Below, one piece after another: positions 9,282 through 18,200 of a stretch of 64,000 nucleotides of DNA. The position numbers were made by a program, and so were the translations under genes. Source of the DNA: Microbacterium sp. BR1 (lineage in GTDB: Bacteria; Actinomycetota; Actinomycetes; Actinomycetales; Microbacteriaceae). The notes beneath the pieces were generated by a model, which was not told the origin of the DNA, did not search any database, and saw nothing but the letters and a program-made list of their open reading frames with translations. The stretch's first letter is position 1. Every line of letters starts with the position of its first letter. The stretch lies in NCBI RefSeq assembly GCF_002812725.1, contig NZ_NMUN01000005.1, positions 248,001 to 312,000 on the forward strand. Direction: 5' to 3'.

Positions 9282-10145
9282 TCAGCGGTCGCCCGCGAGG
9301 GCGGCCATGTCGTCTGCGCTCAGCTCGATTTCGGCGGCGAGGACCGAGTCCTGGATGCTCGCGGGCCGGGAGGCGCCGGGGATGGGGATCACGACGGGCG
9401 CGAGAGCGAGCTCCCACGCGAGAGCGATCTGCTGCGGGCTCACACCCCGGGCATCCGCCACGGTCTGGAAAGCATCGTGCTGCGCGCCGACGTCGGCCGC
9501 CCGCGTGATGCCGCCGAGGGGCGACCACGGCAGGAAGGCGATGCCGAGACGTGCGCAGTGCTCGAGCTCGTTGAGGCTGGAGCGGAAGGCGGGCGAGAAC
9601 TGGTTCTGCACCGACACGAGCCGTCCGTCGAGGATGCGGTTGGCCTCGTCGATCTGCGCGACGGTCGCGTTCGAGATTCCCGCCATCTCGATGACGCCCT
9701 CGTCGAGCAGCTCACGCAGCGCCCCGACGGACTCGGCATACGGCACCGAGGGGTCGGGCCGGTGGAACTGGTACAGGCCGATCGCCTCGACGCCGAGTCG
9801 ACGAGCGGATGCCTTTGCCGCTTCCTTCAGGTACTCGGGGCGTCCGTCGACGGTCCAACTGCCGTCACCCGGACGCAGGTGGCCGCCCTTGGTCGCGACC
9901 AGGACGCCCGACGTGTCGCCGCCGTACGAGCGCAGCGCCTCGGCGATCAGCGACTCGTTGTGACCGACCTCGTCGGCGTGCTCGTGATACGCATCCGCCG
10001 TGTCGATCAGCGTGACGCCCGCGTCGAGTGCGGCGTGGATCGTGGCGACCGAGCGGTCCCTGTCCGGCCGCCCCTCGATCGACATCGGCATGCCGCCGAG
10101 GCCGATCGCGCTGACGGTCCGGGATCCGATGGGTCGCTGCTGCAC
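9282..10145 (-). CDS. aldo/keto reductase
   Basis: A 287-residue aldo/keto reductase with LIDTADAYH, VATKGG and QFHRPDP carrying the catalytic residues and IPIPGASR as the NADPH loop. The GTG at 10145 is chosen because GAAGGAAC lies just upstream at normal spacing; a farther upstream ATG would add only low-complexity residues. It is the first gene of a two-gene unit with the reductase at 8333-9262. The upstream neighbour is a tRNA-Ala terminator. Confidence 0.88.
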   Translation of the reverse strand: MQQRPIGSRTVSAIGLGGMPMSIEGRPDRDRSVATIHAALDAGVTLIDTADAYHEHADEVGHNESLIAEALRSYGGDTSGVLVATKGGHLRPGDGSWTVDGRPEYLKEAAKASARRLGVEAIGLYQFHRPDPSVPYAESVGALRELLDEGVIEMAGISNATVAQIDEANRILDGRLVSVQNQFSPAFRSSLNELEHCARLGIAFLPWSPLGGITRAADVGAQHDAFQTVADARGVSPQQIALAWELALAPVVIPIPGASRPASIQDSVLAAEIELSADDMAALAGDR

Positions 10146-10203
10146 GGTGTTCCTTCTTCTTCGTCGGGATACGGGGCAGATGCTCCGCAAACACGCACAA
10201 ACG

Positions 10204-10226
10204 AAAAACGCCCCGCAGGGGGGCGT
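10204..10226 (-). terminator. Rho-independent terminator after tRNA-Ala
   Basis: Read on the minus strand, ACGCCCC pairs with GGGGCGT around a 5-nt loop (stem 10208-10226) and is followed by a run of five T. It lies directly downstream of the tRNA-Ala gene. Confidence 0.85.
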
Positions 10227-10234
10227 CTATCGTT

Positions 10235-10310
10235 TGGTGGACCTGAGGGGATTCGAACCCCTGACCTCTTCATTGCGAACGAAGCGCGCTACCAACTGCG
10301 CCACAGGCCC
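10235..10310 (-). tRNA. tRNA-Ala(CGC)
   Basis: The minus strand folds into a complete 76-nt cloverleaf with CCA encoded. The acceptor stem GGGCCTG/CAGGTCC contains the G3-U70 pair that identifies alanine tRNAs. The anticodon loop TTCGCAA gives anticodon CGC, reading GCG. The T-loop is TTCGAAT. A strong terminator follows. Confidence 0.95.
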
Positions 10311-10476
10311 GAGAACCTCCGACAGATTATCACGGTCCTTCGGCCACGCTTGCCGCCGGCCCGCGGTCGTCGGGTACGAACACGCTGCGTAGCACCTTCG
10401 CCCCACTCAGAACAACCCACTGACATCTCGATCCCGACGGGAGCAGGGTGTGAGGAGAAACCGAAAGGAGCCCCTC

Positions 10477-10650
10477 ATGGGTATCGGAGACAAGATCAAG
10501 CACGGCGCCGAAGACCTCACCGGCAAGGCGAAGGAGGCCGCCGGCAAGGCGACCGACAACGAAAAGCTCGAGGCCGAGGGCAAGGCGGACCAGACCAAGG
10601 CCGATGTGAAGAAGGCCGGCGACAACGTCAAGGACGCCTTCAACAACTAG
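10477..10650 (+). CDS. CsbD-family stress protein
   Basis: A 57-residue, highly charged Lys/Ala/Asp-rich protein with the CsbD pattern: GIGDKIKHGAEDLTGKAKEA at the start and regularly spaced KADQTKADVKKAG repeats. CsbD proteins are abundant general-stress proteins of unknown biochemical role. The ATG at 10477 follows GAAAGGAG at ideal spacing. A terminator follows. Confidence 0.9.
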   Translation: MGIGDKIKHGAEDLTGKAKEAAGKATDNEKLEAEGKADQTKADVKKAGDNVKDAFNN

Positions 10651-10681
10651 TCCCCTCAGCGCAGACGCGGCCTACGCCGTG

Positions 10682-10717
10682 AAGCGGCCCGCACCCGGCA
10701 CGGGGGTGGGCCGCTTT
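10682..10717 (+). terminator. Terminator after the CsbD gene
   Basis: AAGCGGCCC (10682-10690) pairs perfectly with GGGCCGCTT (10708-10716), with further pairing of GCACCC to GGGGGT inside. The T run is only three bases. It may act in both directions because the next gene is convergent. Confidence 0.75.
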
Positions 10718-10767
10718 CGCGTGCGGCGCGGGCCGCCGGCGAACGAACGCACGAAGACCGACGTCGG

Positions 10768-11670
10768 TCAGGCGGAACGTTGACGCAGGAGGGCGCGGAC
10801 GTGCGCCTCGATCTCGGCATCGTCGACGACACCCATGCCCGCGTAGGGCGAGCGCGCCGTGCCCGAGCTCGCCGCGGGAGCGACGGCCGGCGCGACGGGA
10901 TGCGCCGCCGGGGCCTGCGCCGCCGGCTGCAGGCGCTGGGGGCGCTCGGGCGCACTCGGCGTGCGTAGGGCCTCTTCTCGGGCGGCCTGGCGCAACGCCT
11001 CTCGAGCCTCGGCCGCGTCGAGCTGGGCGGCGGCGCGCGAGCCGTTGGACGACACGAGGGGCTGCGGGAGCGTCCGCGGCGTCCATTGGCGTTGGGGAAC
11101 GATGGGTGCGAGGTCCTGAACGGATGCCTCGCGCCGCACCATGATCGGCTGCTCCACGGCGACCGTCGCCTTCGCCGCGACCTTAGCCATCCGTTGCAGC
11201 ACGATCATCGCGAGGCCTGTCGAGACGGCGCCGGTCCAGAGGAACGTCTGCGCGCCGCCCTGGACGATCTGCCAGATGCCGAACCCGATGGCACCGAGGC
11301 CGATCAGCAGAAGAGTCGTCGCCACGAGCCGCGCGCGTCGACGCGCGCGGGCGCGGCGGGCGAGCGGGGCCGAGCGCGCCTGTGCGACCTGCTCGCGCAG
11401 GCCCTCGAGCTCGGCGGACTGATGTTCGGCCTGCAGACGACGTGCGAGACGCTGTTGCTGGAGGGCCGTGCGGGCGTTGAGTTCGAGGTGGACTTCACCC
11501 GGCGTCTCGCTGGTCTCGGCGAGAACGCGGATGGCCTGATTGAGCCGAACGGCGTTGCGTTCGGCCGAGTAGTACTGATGCCGGCTGTGCCATGTCGGTA
11601 CGAGATAGACGAGCCAGAGCGCGACGGCGACGAGGAGGATCACTCCACCGCCCAATACCTGCCCACCCAT
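10768..11670 (-). CDS. membrane protein of unknown function
   Basis: A 300-residue protein I do not recognise beyond an actinobacterial membrane protein. Residues 5-25 form a transmembrane segment, followed by a Gln/Arg/Glu-rich probable coiled coil (about 60-110), two adjacent hydrophobic segments (about 115-160), then an Ala/Pro/Gln-rich low-complexity tail of about 130 residues. The topology suggests a long cytoplasmic tail. It is transcribed in the same direction as the GNAT gene and galU. Confidence 0.75.
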   Translation of the reverse strand: MGGQVLGGGVILLVAVALWLVYLVPTWHSRHQYYSAERNAVRLNQAIRVLAETSETPGEVHLELNARTALQQQRLARRLQAEHQSAELEGLREQVAQARSAPLARRARARRRARLVATTLLLIGLGAIGFGIWQIVQGGAQTFLWTGAVSTGLAMIVLQRMAKVAAKATVAVEQPIMVRREASVQDLAPIVPQRQWTPRTLPQPLVSSNGSRAAAQLDAAEAREALRQAAREEALRTPSAPERPQRLQPAAQAPAAHPVAPAVAPAASSGTARSPYAGMGVVDDAEIEAHVRALLRQRSA

Positions 11671-11745
11671 GCCGACAACGGTATGCGAGGGCGCGTCGAA
11701 GATCGGGATGCTCCGGGCGTGTCGCGTCGCTGAGGTGGCCGACCC

Positions 11746-12387
11746 CTATGACTCCGGAGCGGCGGCATTCCGATCGGCCAGGGGGATGTTCGCGGCGTCG
11801 CGCGGCGCCTGGCCCGAGACCCACCTCTCGAGAACCCCGTAGGGCACGTCCTCCCGCGTCAGCGCGAACGCGTAGTGATCCCTCCAGTCGCCGTCGATGT
11901 GGATGTATCGACGGCGCAGCCCCTCGTAACGGAAGCCGAGCTTCTCGACCACCCTCAGGCTGGCCGCGTTCTCGGGGCGGATGCAGATCTCCATCCGGTG
12001 CAACCGCAGCTCGGTGAAGCACAGGTCGGTCGCCAGGGCGACCGCCGTCGGGGTGATCCCGAGCCCCGCGAAGCTCTCGCTGACCCAGTATCCGATCGTC
12101 GCGGATGCGAGCGAACCCCGCGCAATGCCCCACACGTTCAGTTGCCCGGCGACCTCGCCGTCGTACTCCATCACCAGCGGTACCCCGAGCCCGTCGCGGT
12201 ACTGCTGCAGGAGTCGACGGATGCCGAGCCTCATGTCGAGAGAGACGACGCCGTCCGGACTCGTCGCTTCCCACTGCTCGAGCCAACCCCGATTGTCGAG
12301 CAGGGCCTGCTGCAGCACGCGGGAGTCGCGGGACTTGATCAGCCGGATCGAGATCGGTCCGTGCTCGCGCGGAAGGGACAACTCCAT
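11746..12387 (-). CDS. RimJ-like GNAT N-acetyltransferase
   Basis: A 213-residue GNAT of the RimJ/RimL type: GPISIRLIKSRDS at the start, a SFAGLGITPTAVALA acetyl-CoA-binding P-loop variant near residue 120, and the NAASLRVVEKLGF motif. The family acetylates N-terminal or free amino groups; the target is unknown. The ATG at 12387 follows GGGAG. It lies 44 bp after galU and is probably co-transcribed with it. Confidence 0.87.
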   Translation of the reverse strand: MELSLPREHGPISIRLIKSRDSRVLQQALLDNRGWLEQWEATSPDGVVSLDMRLGIRRLLQQYRDGLGVPLVMEYDGEVAGQLNVWGIARGSLASATIGYWVSESFAGLGITPTAVALATDLCFTELRLHRMEICIRPENAASLRVVEKLGFRYEGLRRRYIHIDGDWRDHYAFALTREDVPYGVLERWVSGQAPRDAANIPLADRNAAAPES

Positions 12388-12430
12388 GCCCACTCCCTCT
12401 TGCGGGCGGCGAATCCTCGAAACGTGAGCC

Positions 12431-13327
12431 CTACAGACCCGCCGCAAACTCCTTGAACCAGGGACGCAGCTCGGGACCGAGATCCTCGCGGTCGGCGGCG
12501 AGCTGCACGATGGCCTTGATGTAGTCCACCCTATCGCCGGTGTCGTAGCGACGACCGCGGAACACGACGCCGTACACGCCGGGACCGTCGGGGTCTGCCG
12601 CGAGCTCCTGCAGGGCATCCGTCAGCTGGATCTCGCCGCCCTTGCCCGGCTCGGTGTGCTCGAGCACATCGAAAACGGCGGGGCTGAGGACATAACGGCC
12701 GATGATGGCGAGGTTCGACGGGGCATCCTCGCGCTTCGGCTTCTCGACGAGACCCATGACCTTGACGACATCCGCGTTGTCGGTGGCCTCGACGTCGGCC
12801 GCGCCGTACAGATGGATCTGGTCGGGGTCGACCTCCATCAGGGCGATGATCGCGGCACCCGTGCGCTCGTGCTCGGCCAGCATCGTCGTCAGCAGAATGT
12901 CGCGCTCGTCGATGAGGTCGTCACCGAGCAGCACGGCGAACGATGACGAGCCGACGTGCGCCTTGGCACGCAGCACCGCGTGGCCGAGACCCTTCGGCTC
13001 GCCCTGACGGACGAAGTGGATGTCGGCGAGGTCGCTCGACTCGAGCACGCGACGCAGACGATCGTGGTCGCCCTTGTCCTTCAGCTTGACCTCGAGCTCG
13101 GGAACCGAGTCGAAGTGGTTGGCGACGGCGTTCTTGTTGCGGCCGATGATGACGAGGATGTCGTCGATGCCCGCCTGAGCAGCCTCCTCGACGACGTACT
13201 GGATAGCGGGCTTGTCGACGACAGGCAGCATCTCTTTCGGCATCGCCTTGGTGGCGGGAAGAAAGCGCGTGCCGAGACCGGCGGCGGGAATGACGGCTTT
13301 GAACTTCATAGGAGGCATGTCGGCCAT
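12431..13327 (-). CDS. galU: UTP-glucose-1-phosphate uridylyltransferase
   Basis: A nucleotidyltransferase of about 298 residues making UDP-glucose from UTP and glucose-1-phosphate for cell-wall and glycan synthesis. The signature AAGLGTRFLPATKAMPKEM near the N-terminus and VDKPAIQYVVEEA are exact for the family, as are VLLGDDLI and GLVEKPKREDAPSN. Three ATG codons lie close together (13327, 13318, 13309) without a decisive ribosome-binding site; I took the outermost. It is divergent from the folate gene. Confidence 0.93.
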   Translation of the reverse strand: MADMPPMKFKAVIPAAGLGTRFLPATKAMPKEMLPVVDKPAIQYVVEEAAQAGIDDILVIIGRNKNAVANHFDSVPELEVKLKDKGDHDRLRRVLESSDLADIHFVRQGEPKGLGHAVLRAKAHVGSSSFAVLLGDDLIDERDILLTTMLAEHERTGAAIIALMEVDPDQIHLYGAADVEATDNADVVKVMGLVEKPKREDAPSNLAIIGRYVLSPAVFDVLEHTEPGKGGEIQLTDALQELAADPDGPGVYGVVFRGRRYDTGDRVDYIKAIVQLAADREDLGPELRPWFKEFAAGL

Positions 13328-13409
13328 CGTAACGGGAAGGGAGGCGGATTCTCCCCCGCCGGATGGGGGACAGGGTCCGCTGTCGCGCCGGCTCCCCCAC
13401 ACCCCCGCC

Positions 13410-13415
13410 TAAGAT
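13410..13415 (+). promoter_or_regulatory. -10 element (leaderless start)
   Basis: TAAGAT lies 7 nt before the GTG at 13423. Its spacing suggests that the transcript begins at the start codon of the folate gene. Confidence 0.6.
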
Positions 13416-13422
13416 GGTGCGC

Positions 13423-14019
13423 GTGTCCTCAGACGTCGATCACGTCAAGCGGGCGCTTCGCGCCGATCTGCGCGAGCGTCGTCAGCTGCGATCCGACGCG
13501 CAACGAGCAGAGGCGGAACACGCCATCGCCGACCGCCTCGACCAGCTGGTCGACCAGCTCGGAGCGCGCTCGATCTCGTGCTTCCTGTCGATGTCGACCG
13601 AGCCGGGAACGCGCGAGTTCGTCGATCGTGCCGTAGCCCGAGGCATCCGCGTTCTCTTGCCCGTCACGCGCGCGGACGGCCTTCTCGACTGGTCCGTCGC
13701 CGTCGAGGGTGGAGACGTCGCCGAGGGGATGTTCGGGCTTCCCGAACCCGTGGGCGAACTGCTGGGCCCCATCGCCGTCAACGATGTCGATCTGATGATC
13801 ATCCCCGCCGCGGCCGTCGACGCATCCGGCATGCGCATGGGGTGGGGACGCGGATACTTCGACAAGACCATCGGCTCGATGGAGGGCTGCCCGCCCGTCT
13901 ACGCCGTCATCTTCGACTCCGAGCTCGTCGACGAGGTGCCCAGCGAGGTGCACGACCAGCCCGTCTCGGGCGTGGTCACCCCGTCCCGAACCGTCACCTT
14001 TGCGCCCCCCGCGCGCTGA
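13423..14019 (+). CDS. 5-formyltetrahydrofolate cyclo-ligase
   Basis: A 198-residue protein of the MTHFS/YgfA family, which uses ATP to turn 5-formyl-THF into 5,10-methenyl-THF. The N-terminal KRALRADLRERRQ helix, the substrate loop and the C-terminal DLMIIPAAAVDASGMRMGWG with GYFDKT ATP-binding motif are all present. A GTG start at 13423 is preferred to the in-frame ATG at 13414, because the latter overlaps the likely -10 element. It heads a run with the FmdB-type gene and mscL. Confidence 0.9.
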   Translation: MSSDVDHVKRALRADLRERRQLRSDAQRAEAEHAIADRLDQLVDQLGARSISCFLSMSTEPGTREFVDRAVARGIRVLLPVTRADGLLDWSVAVEGGDVAEGMFGLPEPVGELLGPIAVNDVDLMIIPAAAVDASGMRMGWGRGYFDKTIGSMEGCPPVYAVIFDSELVDEVPSEVHDQPVSGVVTPSRTVTFAPPAR

Positions 14020-14042
14020 TTCACGCCTGAACCAGGAGCACG

Positions 14043-14411
14043 ATGCCCACCTATGCCTACGCCTGCAAGTCCTGCGGCCACCATTTCGACGCCGTCCAGG
14101 CGTTCACCGATCCGACCCTGACCGAGTGCCCCGAGTGCGGCGGCGCGCTGCGCAAGCAGTACGGCACGATCGGGGTCACGTTCAACGGCAGCGGCTTCTA
14201 CCGCACGGACTCACGCTCGGGCGATGCGAAAGCACCTTCGGGCTCGTCCGGTTCTCCGTCGAAGTCCGATGCCGGTTCGACGTCCGGCTCCGGATCGAAG
14301 TCGGACTCGGGATCGAGCGCGGGTGGCGGATCGTCGTCGTCTTCGTCAGGATCGACATCGTCGGGATCGACATCGGCAACGAAATCCTCGCCCGCCTCGA
14401 CGGGTTCGTGA
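14043..14411 (+). CDS. FmdB-family zinc-ribbon protein
   Basis: A 122-residue protein with a CxxC-x(18-20)-CxxC zinc ribbon (CKSCG near residue 8, CPECGG near residue 30) and the FmdB pattern MPTYAYACKSCG. After residue about 58 it is an almost pure Ser/Gly/Lys/Asp low-complexity tail, as in many actinobacterial members. The family is putative regulatory with no proven role. It is preceded by the folate gene and followed by mscL after 34 bp. Confidence 0.9.
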   Translation: MPTYAYACKSCGHHFDAVQAFTDPTLTECPECGGALRKQYGTIGVTFNGSGFYRTDSRSGDAKAPSGSSGSPSKSDAGSTSGSGSKSDSGSSAGGGSSSSSSGSTSSGSTSATKSSPASTGS

Positions 14412-14445
14412 ACCGGGCCCCCGTGCCCGCGGTAAGGAGCATCGC

Positions 14446-14877
14446 ATGATCAAGGGATTCAAGGAGTTCATCCTCCGCGGCAACGTCATCGACCTCGCCG
14501 TCGCCGTCGTCATCGGCGCCGCTTTCAGCGCGATCGTCGCGGTGATGGTGGAGCAGCTGATCAACCCCCTCATCGGCGCGATCTTCCAGGTCGGCGACCT
14601 GAGCGGTTGGGTGATCGAGATCCCGACGATCAGCGGCAGCGTGTCGACGATCGGCATCGGCGCCATCATCGGCGCGGTCATCAACTTCGTCGCGATCGCC
14701 GCGATCGTGTACTTCGTGTTCGTTTACCCGATGAACCACATGAAGGCGCGCGCCGCAGCGAAGGCCGGTCTCGACAAGGCTCCCGAAGAGCCTCAGCTCC
14801 CGACCGAGCAGGAGATCCTCGTTCAGATCCGCGACCTGCTCGAGAAGCAGCAGTCCGGCCCCTCGCCGCGCGCCTGA
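14446..14877 (+). CDS. mscL: large-conductance mechanosensitive channel
   Basis: A 143-residue MscL with the conserved N-terminal MIKGFKEFILRGNVIDLAVA, the first transmembrane helix (GNVIDLAVAVVIGAAF), a short periplasmic loop, the second helix (GAVINFVAIAAIVYFVFVYP) and a charged C-terminal helix. It opens under membrane tension to release solutes during osmotic downshock. GTAAGGAG precedes the ATG at 14446. In the 35-bp gap to FmdB I see no separate promoter. Confidence 0.95.
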   Translation: MIKGFKEFILRGNVIDLAVAVVIGAAFSAIVAVMVEQLINPLIGAIFQVGDLSGWVIEIPTISGSVSTIGIGAIIGAVINFVAIAAIVYFVFVYPMNHMKARAAAKAGLDKAPEEPQLPTEQEILVQIRDLLEKQQSGPSPRA

Positions 14878-14965
14878 CCCTCCTCACCCCGCACCTCTCC
14901 CCTGCCTCTCCCCCGCACGCGCCCAGCGCCGAGCGCCCAGCGCCCCGCGCCCCATCATGCCCGCG

Positions 14966-15037
14966 TGTCCCACTTCCATCGCATTGTGTCCCACTTTGAG
15001 CCGCTAAGACACCGGCATAACGAGTAGAAGTGGGACA
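14966..15037. repeat. 72-bp element with TGTCCCACTT repeats
   Basis: TGTCCCACTT occurs at 14966-14975 and 14987-14996 (21 bp apart, same orientation), and its exact reverse complement AAGTGGGACA occurs at 15028-15037. The block starts with TGT and ends with ACA, with a doubled left end. That echoes the doubled ends of the IS481 element at 62561-63840. It lies between two convergent genes. It may be a remnant or miniature transposable element, or a protein-binding site. Confidence 0.5.
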
Positions 15038-15066
15038 TCGGATGCAGCGGCCTGCCGTGCTGCCGG

Positions 15067-15294
15067 TCAGTAATGCGGGGGCACGTCCTGGCGTAGGCGG
15101 TCGTCGTTAGGGCCCGCGGTCGCGGCATCCGGTGCAGGACGGGGATCGGATGCCTCGTCCCGCGGCGCCGGCTCGGGTGTCGCACCGGGCGCGGGCGTGA
15201 GCTTGGCCCGCCGCGCCCCGGGTACCTTCACGACGCGCTGGCGCCCACCGGCGTGCTCGTCCGGGGCCTCGCCGGAACCGTCAGCCGAGGCCAT
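15067..15294 (-). CDS. small disordered protein coupled to the helicase-like gene
   Basis: A 75-residue hydrophilic Ala/Pro/Asp-rich protein beginning MASADGSGEAPDEHAGG, with a basic patch (RRAKLTPAP) and a conserved-looking C-terminus NDDRLRQDVPPHY. Its ATG lies 14 nt inside the end of the large upstream gene, in a different frame, so translation is probably coupled. I recall similar short proteins ending in PPHW or PPHY beside actinobacterial helicase genes, but cannot name a function. Confidence 0.65.
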   Translation of the reverse strand: MASADGSGEAPDEHAGGRQRVVKVPGARRAKLTPAPGATPEPAPRDEASDPRPAPDAATAGPNDDRLRQDVPPHY

Positions 15295-18200
15295 CGATCG
15301 GCTGCGTCGACGCCTCGACGGCGGGCGCGTCGGGCTCGACACCGAGAATCGATGCGATGCGCGCGGCGACGGCCGGAGCATCCGTGTACAGATCGAACGA
15401 GTGCACCCGCACGTAGTGCCATCCGAGTCGGCGGAGCAACTGCGGACGCAGCCGCAGTGATTCGCGCAGGGACTCGTCGTGCGTCTCGGGGTCGCTCTCG
15501 ACCACGACGGCCTTGCCCGCGTGCTGCGCCACGAGCGGCAGCAGACCCCGGTAGTGCACGTCGACCGAAACCCCCAAGCGGCGCAGCTCGGAGGCGAGGC
15601 GGCGCGTGAGCGGGTCGGCCAGGTCTTCGAGGCGGGCATCGCGCTGGCGCGCGGCCATGCCGCCGAGGATCGTCATGAGCGTCGCGGCGCCGTACTCCAG
15701 GCGTCCGTCGTCGAAGGCGGACGGACGGATGGATGACACGATCACCATCGAGCGGCGCGCCCGTGTCATGCCGACCGTGAGCAGCCGCTCGCCGTCGGGC
15801 GTCGACAGGTCGCCGAAGTCGCTCAGCACACGCCCGTGCTTCGTGAGGCCGTAGCCGAGGGAGAAGATCACGCGGTCGCGACTCTCGGCGACGGACTGTT
15901 CGAGCGTGAGGACGGCGAAGGGCTCGGCCGTGTCGCGCAGGGCGAACTCTGCGACATCCGACCGGCTCGCGAACGCCGCGTTGACGGCCGCGCGCACGCG
16001 TTCGGCGTGCCGCACGCTGGCGGTCACCACCATGAGCGACTCGTCGGGTCGGTTGAGGGCGTGCTCGAGCACGAGGGTCACGACGCGCGTGACCTCGGTG
16101 TCGGGGCTTTCCACGGCGCCGCTGATCGGATCGGGGGCACCGAATCCGCCCTCGACGTAGTCGACGGTCAGGCTGCCCCGGCCGAGGTAGGAACCGGCCC
16201 ACGGCCACGACACGATCTCGCCACCGTAGAACGCGTCGTTGACGAGCTCGGCCAGGTCTTCGCCCCCCGCACGGTAGCTGCGGGTCAGCGTGTACACGGG
16301 CAGCAGGTCGGCGAGCTTCTCGAACACCGAGACATCGTCGAACGTGACGTCGGCCTCGGGTTGCGGCGCAGACCCGGCCGCGAGAGTGAAGGGCGAGGGC
16401 CGCTGCGTAACGGGGTCGCCGAGCACGACGACCTGACGGGCGCGTCGGATCGCGGGTGCCGCTTCGGCCAGGCAGATGGCCCCGGCATCCGCGATGATCA
16501 CGGTGTCGAACATGACCGAATCGGGGATCCGCGGCACCTCGTAGGGCGATGCGAGCCAGACCGGCGCCAGCGCGCGACCGAGGGTGGGTGCCCCGAGAGT
16601 GAGCGTCGCGGGTGTCGCGGTACCACGGGTCAGGAGCGCCTTGAGGTTCTCGGCCTCGCCGGGCTCATCGACGATGCCGATCTTCCATTCGCGCGCGAGC
16701 TGCCACGAGAGGATCGATCCGGATGCCGCGGCGTGCGCCTCGTCGACGAGCCGGAAGTCGCGTTCCAGGCGGTCCACGACACTCGTGTTCGCCCCGAGCA
16801 ACGACTTGTCGGTGCGCAGCATGTGCTCGAGCGCGGACTGCCACCAGGCGTATTCGAGCTCGGCCGCGACGCGATCGGCGGGGACGTGCCGCACCGACAG
16901 CTCGGCGAGCAGCCCGCCCAGCCCCAGTCGGGCGAGTTCGGCGCGCAGGGCGGTGCGCTCGATCAGATTGTCGAGAACATCGGATTCTGCGGCCAGGCCG
17001 GCCAGAGTACGCACCAGGGTCTTGACCGACAGCGAGGCGAGGCGCTTGTCGCGATCTCGCCCGAGCGGGGTGTCGAGTTCTGCGAGCTCGGCCGTCACCC
17101 GCTGCCACGCGACGTGTACGTCGGCGAGCCCCAGCGGAACCTCGGGCGCGACGCCGATGTCGACGAACTGCTGCCACTGCGAGCGCTGACGCTGAATGCG
17201 CACGAGCGCCTCGTGCATGTCGGCGACGTGAACGCCCGGGCGGACGTACTCGCGGGCCAGCCGACGCAGGCGCCGACGCTCCCCCGCCTTCATGCCGGCC
17301 GCGTCCCGGCGCGGACCGAGCGCCCGGATGAGGTCGGCGAGGGGACGCTCGAAGACGGTCGGGCTGAAGCGGTCGAGCGAGTCGCGGATGTCTATGAGCA
17401 GGCGCAGGTACTCGCCGAGTTCGTCGATCGAGGCGAACGGACGCATGCGCGTCTGGGCGATCAGCTCGAAGCCGCGCTCGAGCAGCCGGGGAACCTCGGT
17501 CGTGTGCAGGCGCTGGGCGAGCGCGTGAGCCGCCTGGGCGGCATCCGTGCTTGCGAAGTTGACGCCGTACCAGGGCGAATCGCCCGGGCCGAAGCGGAAT
17601 TCGCCGAGCGTGGCGGCGAGCTCGAGCATCCGTGCAGCCTCGGTGCGGTCGTTCGCGAGCTTCGACAGCGTCGCGAAGTCGAACCGGGTGTCGACGGGGG
17701 CGAACCCATCGCTCACGGGGAGGGCGGCGAGCGCGCGGAGTGTCTGGAGGGGGCTGATGTCGAGGCCGGGAACCGTCGTCGTGAGGGCCTTGCGGTACGA
17801 CGTGAGCAGCGCGCGCAACCGCACGAGCGCGTCGTCGACATCGCCGAGCTGCGGAGCCGTGGCCTTCTCGTTGCGAGCGATCGCGCGCACCAAGTCGCGG
17901 GCCGTGTTCGTCGGTGAGCACGCCAGGCCCGGCAGGCCGACCTGACCGAGCCGGTGCCGCACACCCTCGATCGTCGACCGACGAGCGCTGACGACGAGCA
18001 CGCGGCGGTGCTCGTGCACGAGTGCGCCGATCGCGTTGATGACGGTCTGCGTGCCGCCCGTTCCGGGCAGGGTCGCGACGGCGATCGAGCGTCCGGCGGT
18101 GATCTGGGCTAGCACGCGCTCCTGCTCGGAGTCCGCGTCGAGCAGCAGGGTGTCGGCGGCGGGCGGGCGGTCATCGGGCCCGACCGATGCGACTTCGCCC

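Noticed and set aside
10204..10226. A small RNA or attenuator beside tRNA-Ala
   Set aside because: The stem with its T run sits directly after the tRNA and is explained as its terminator.
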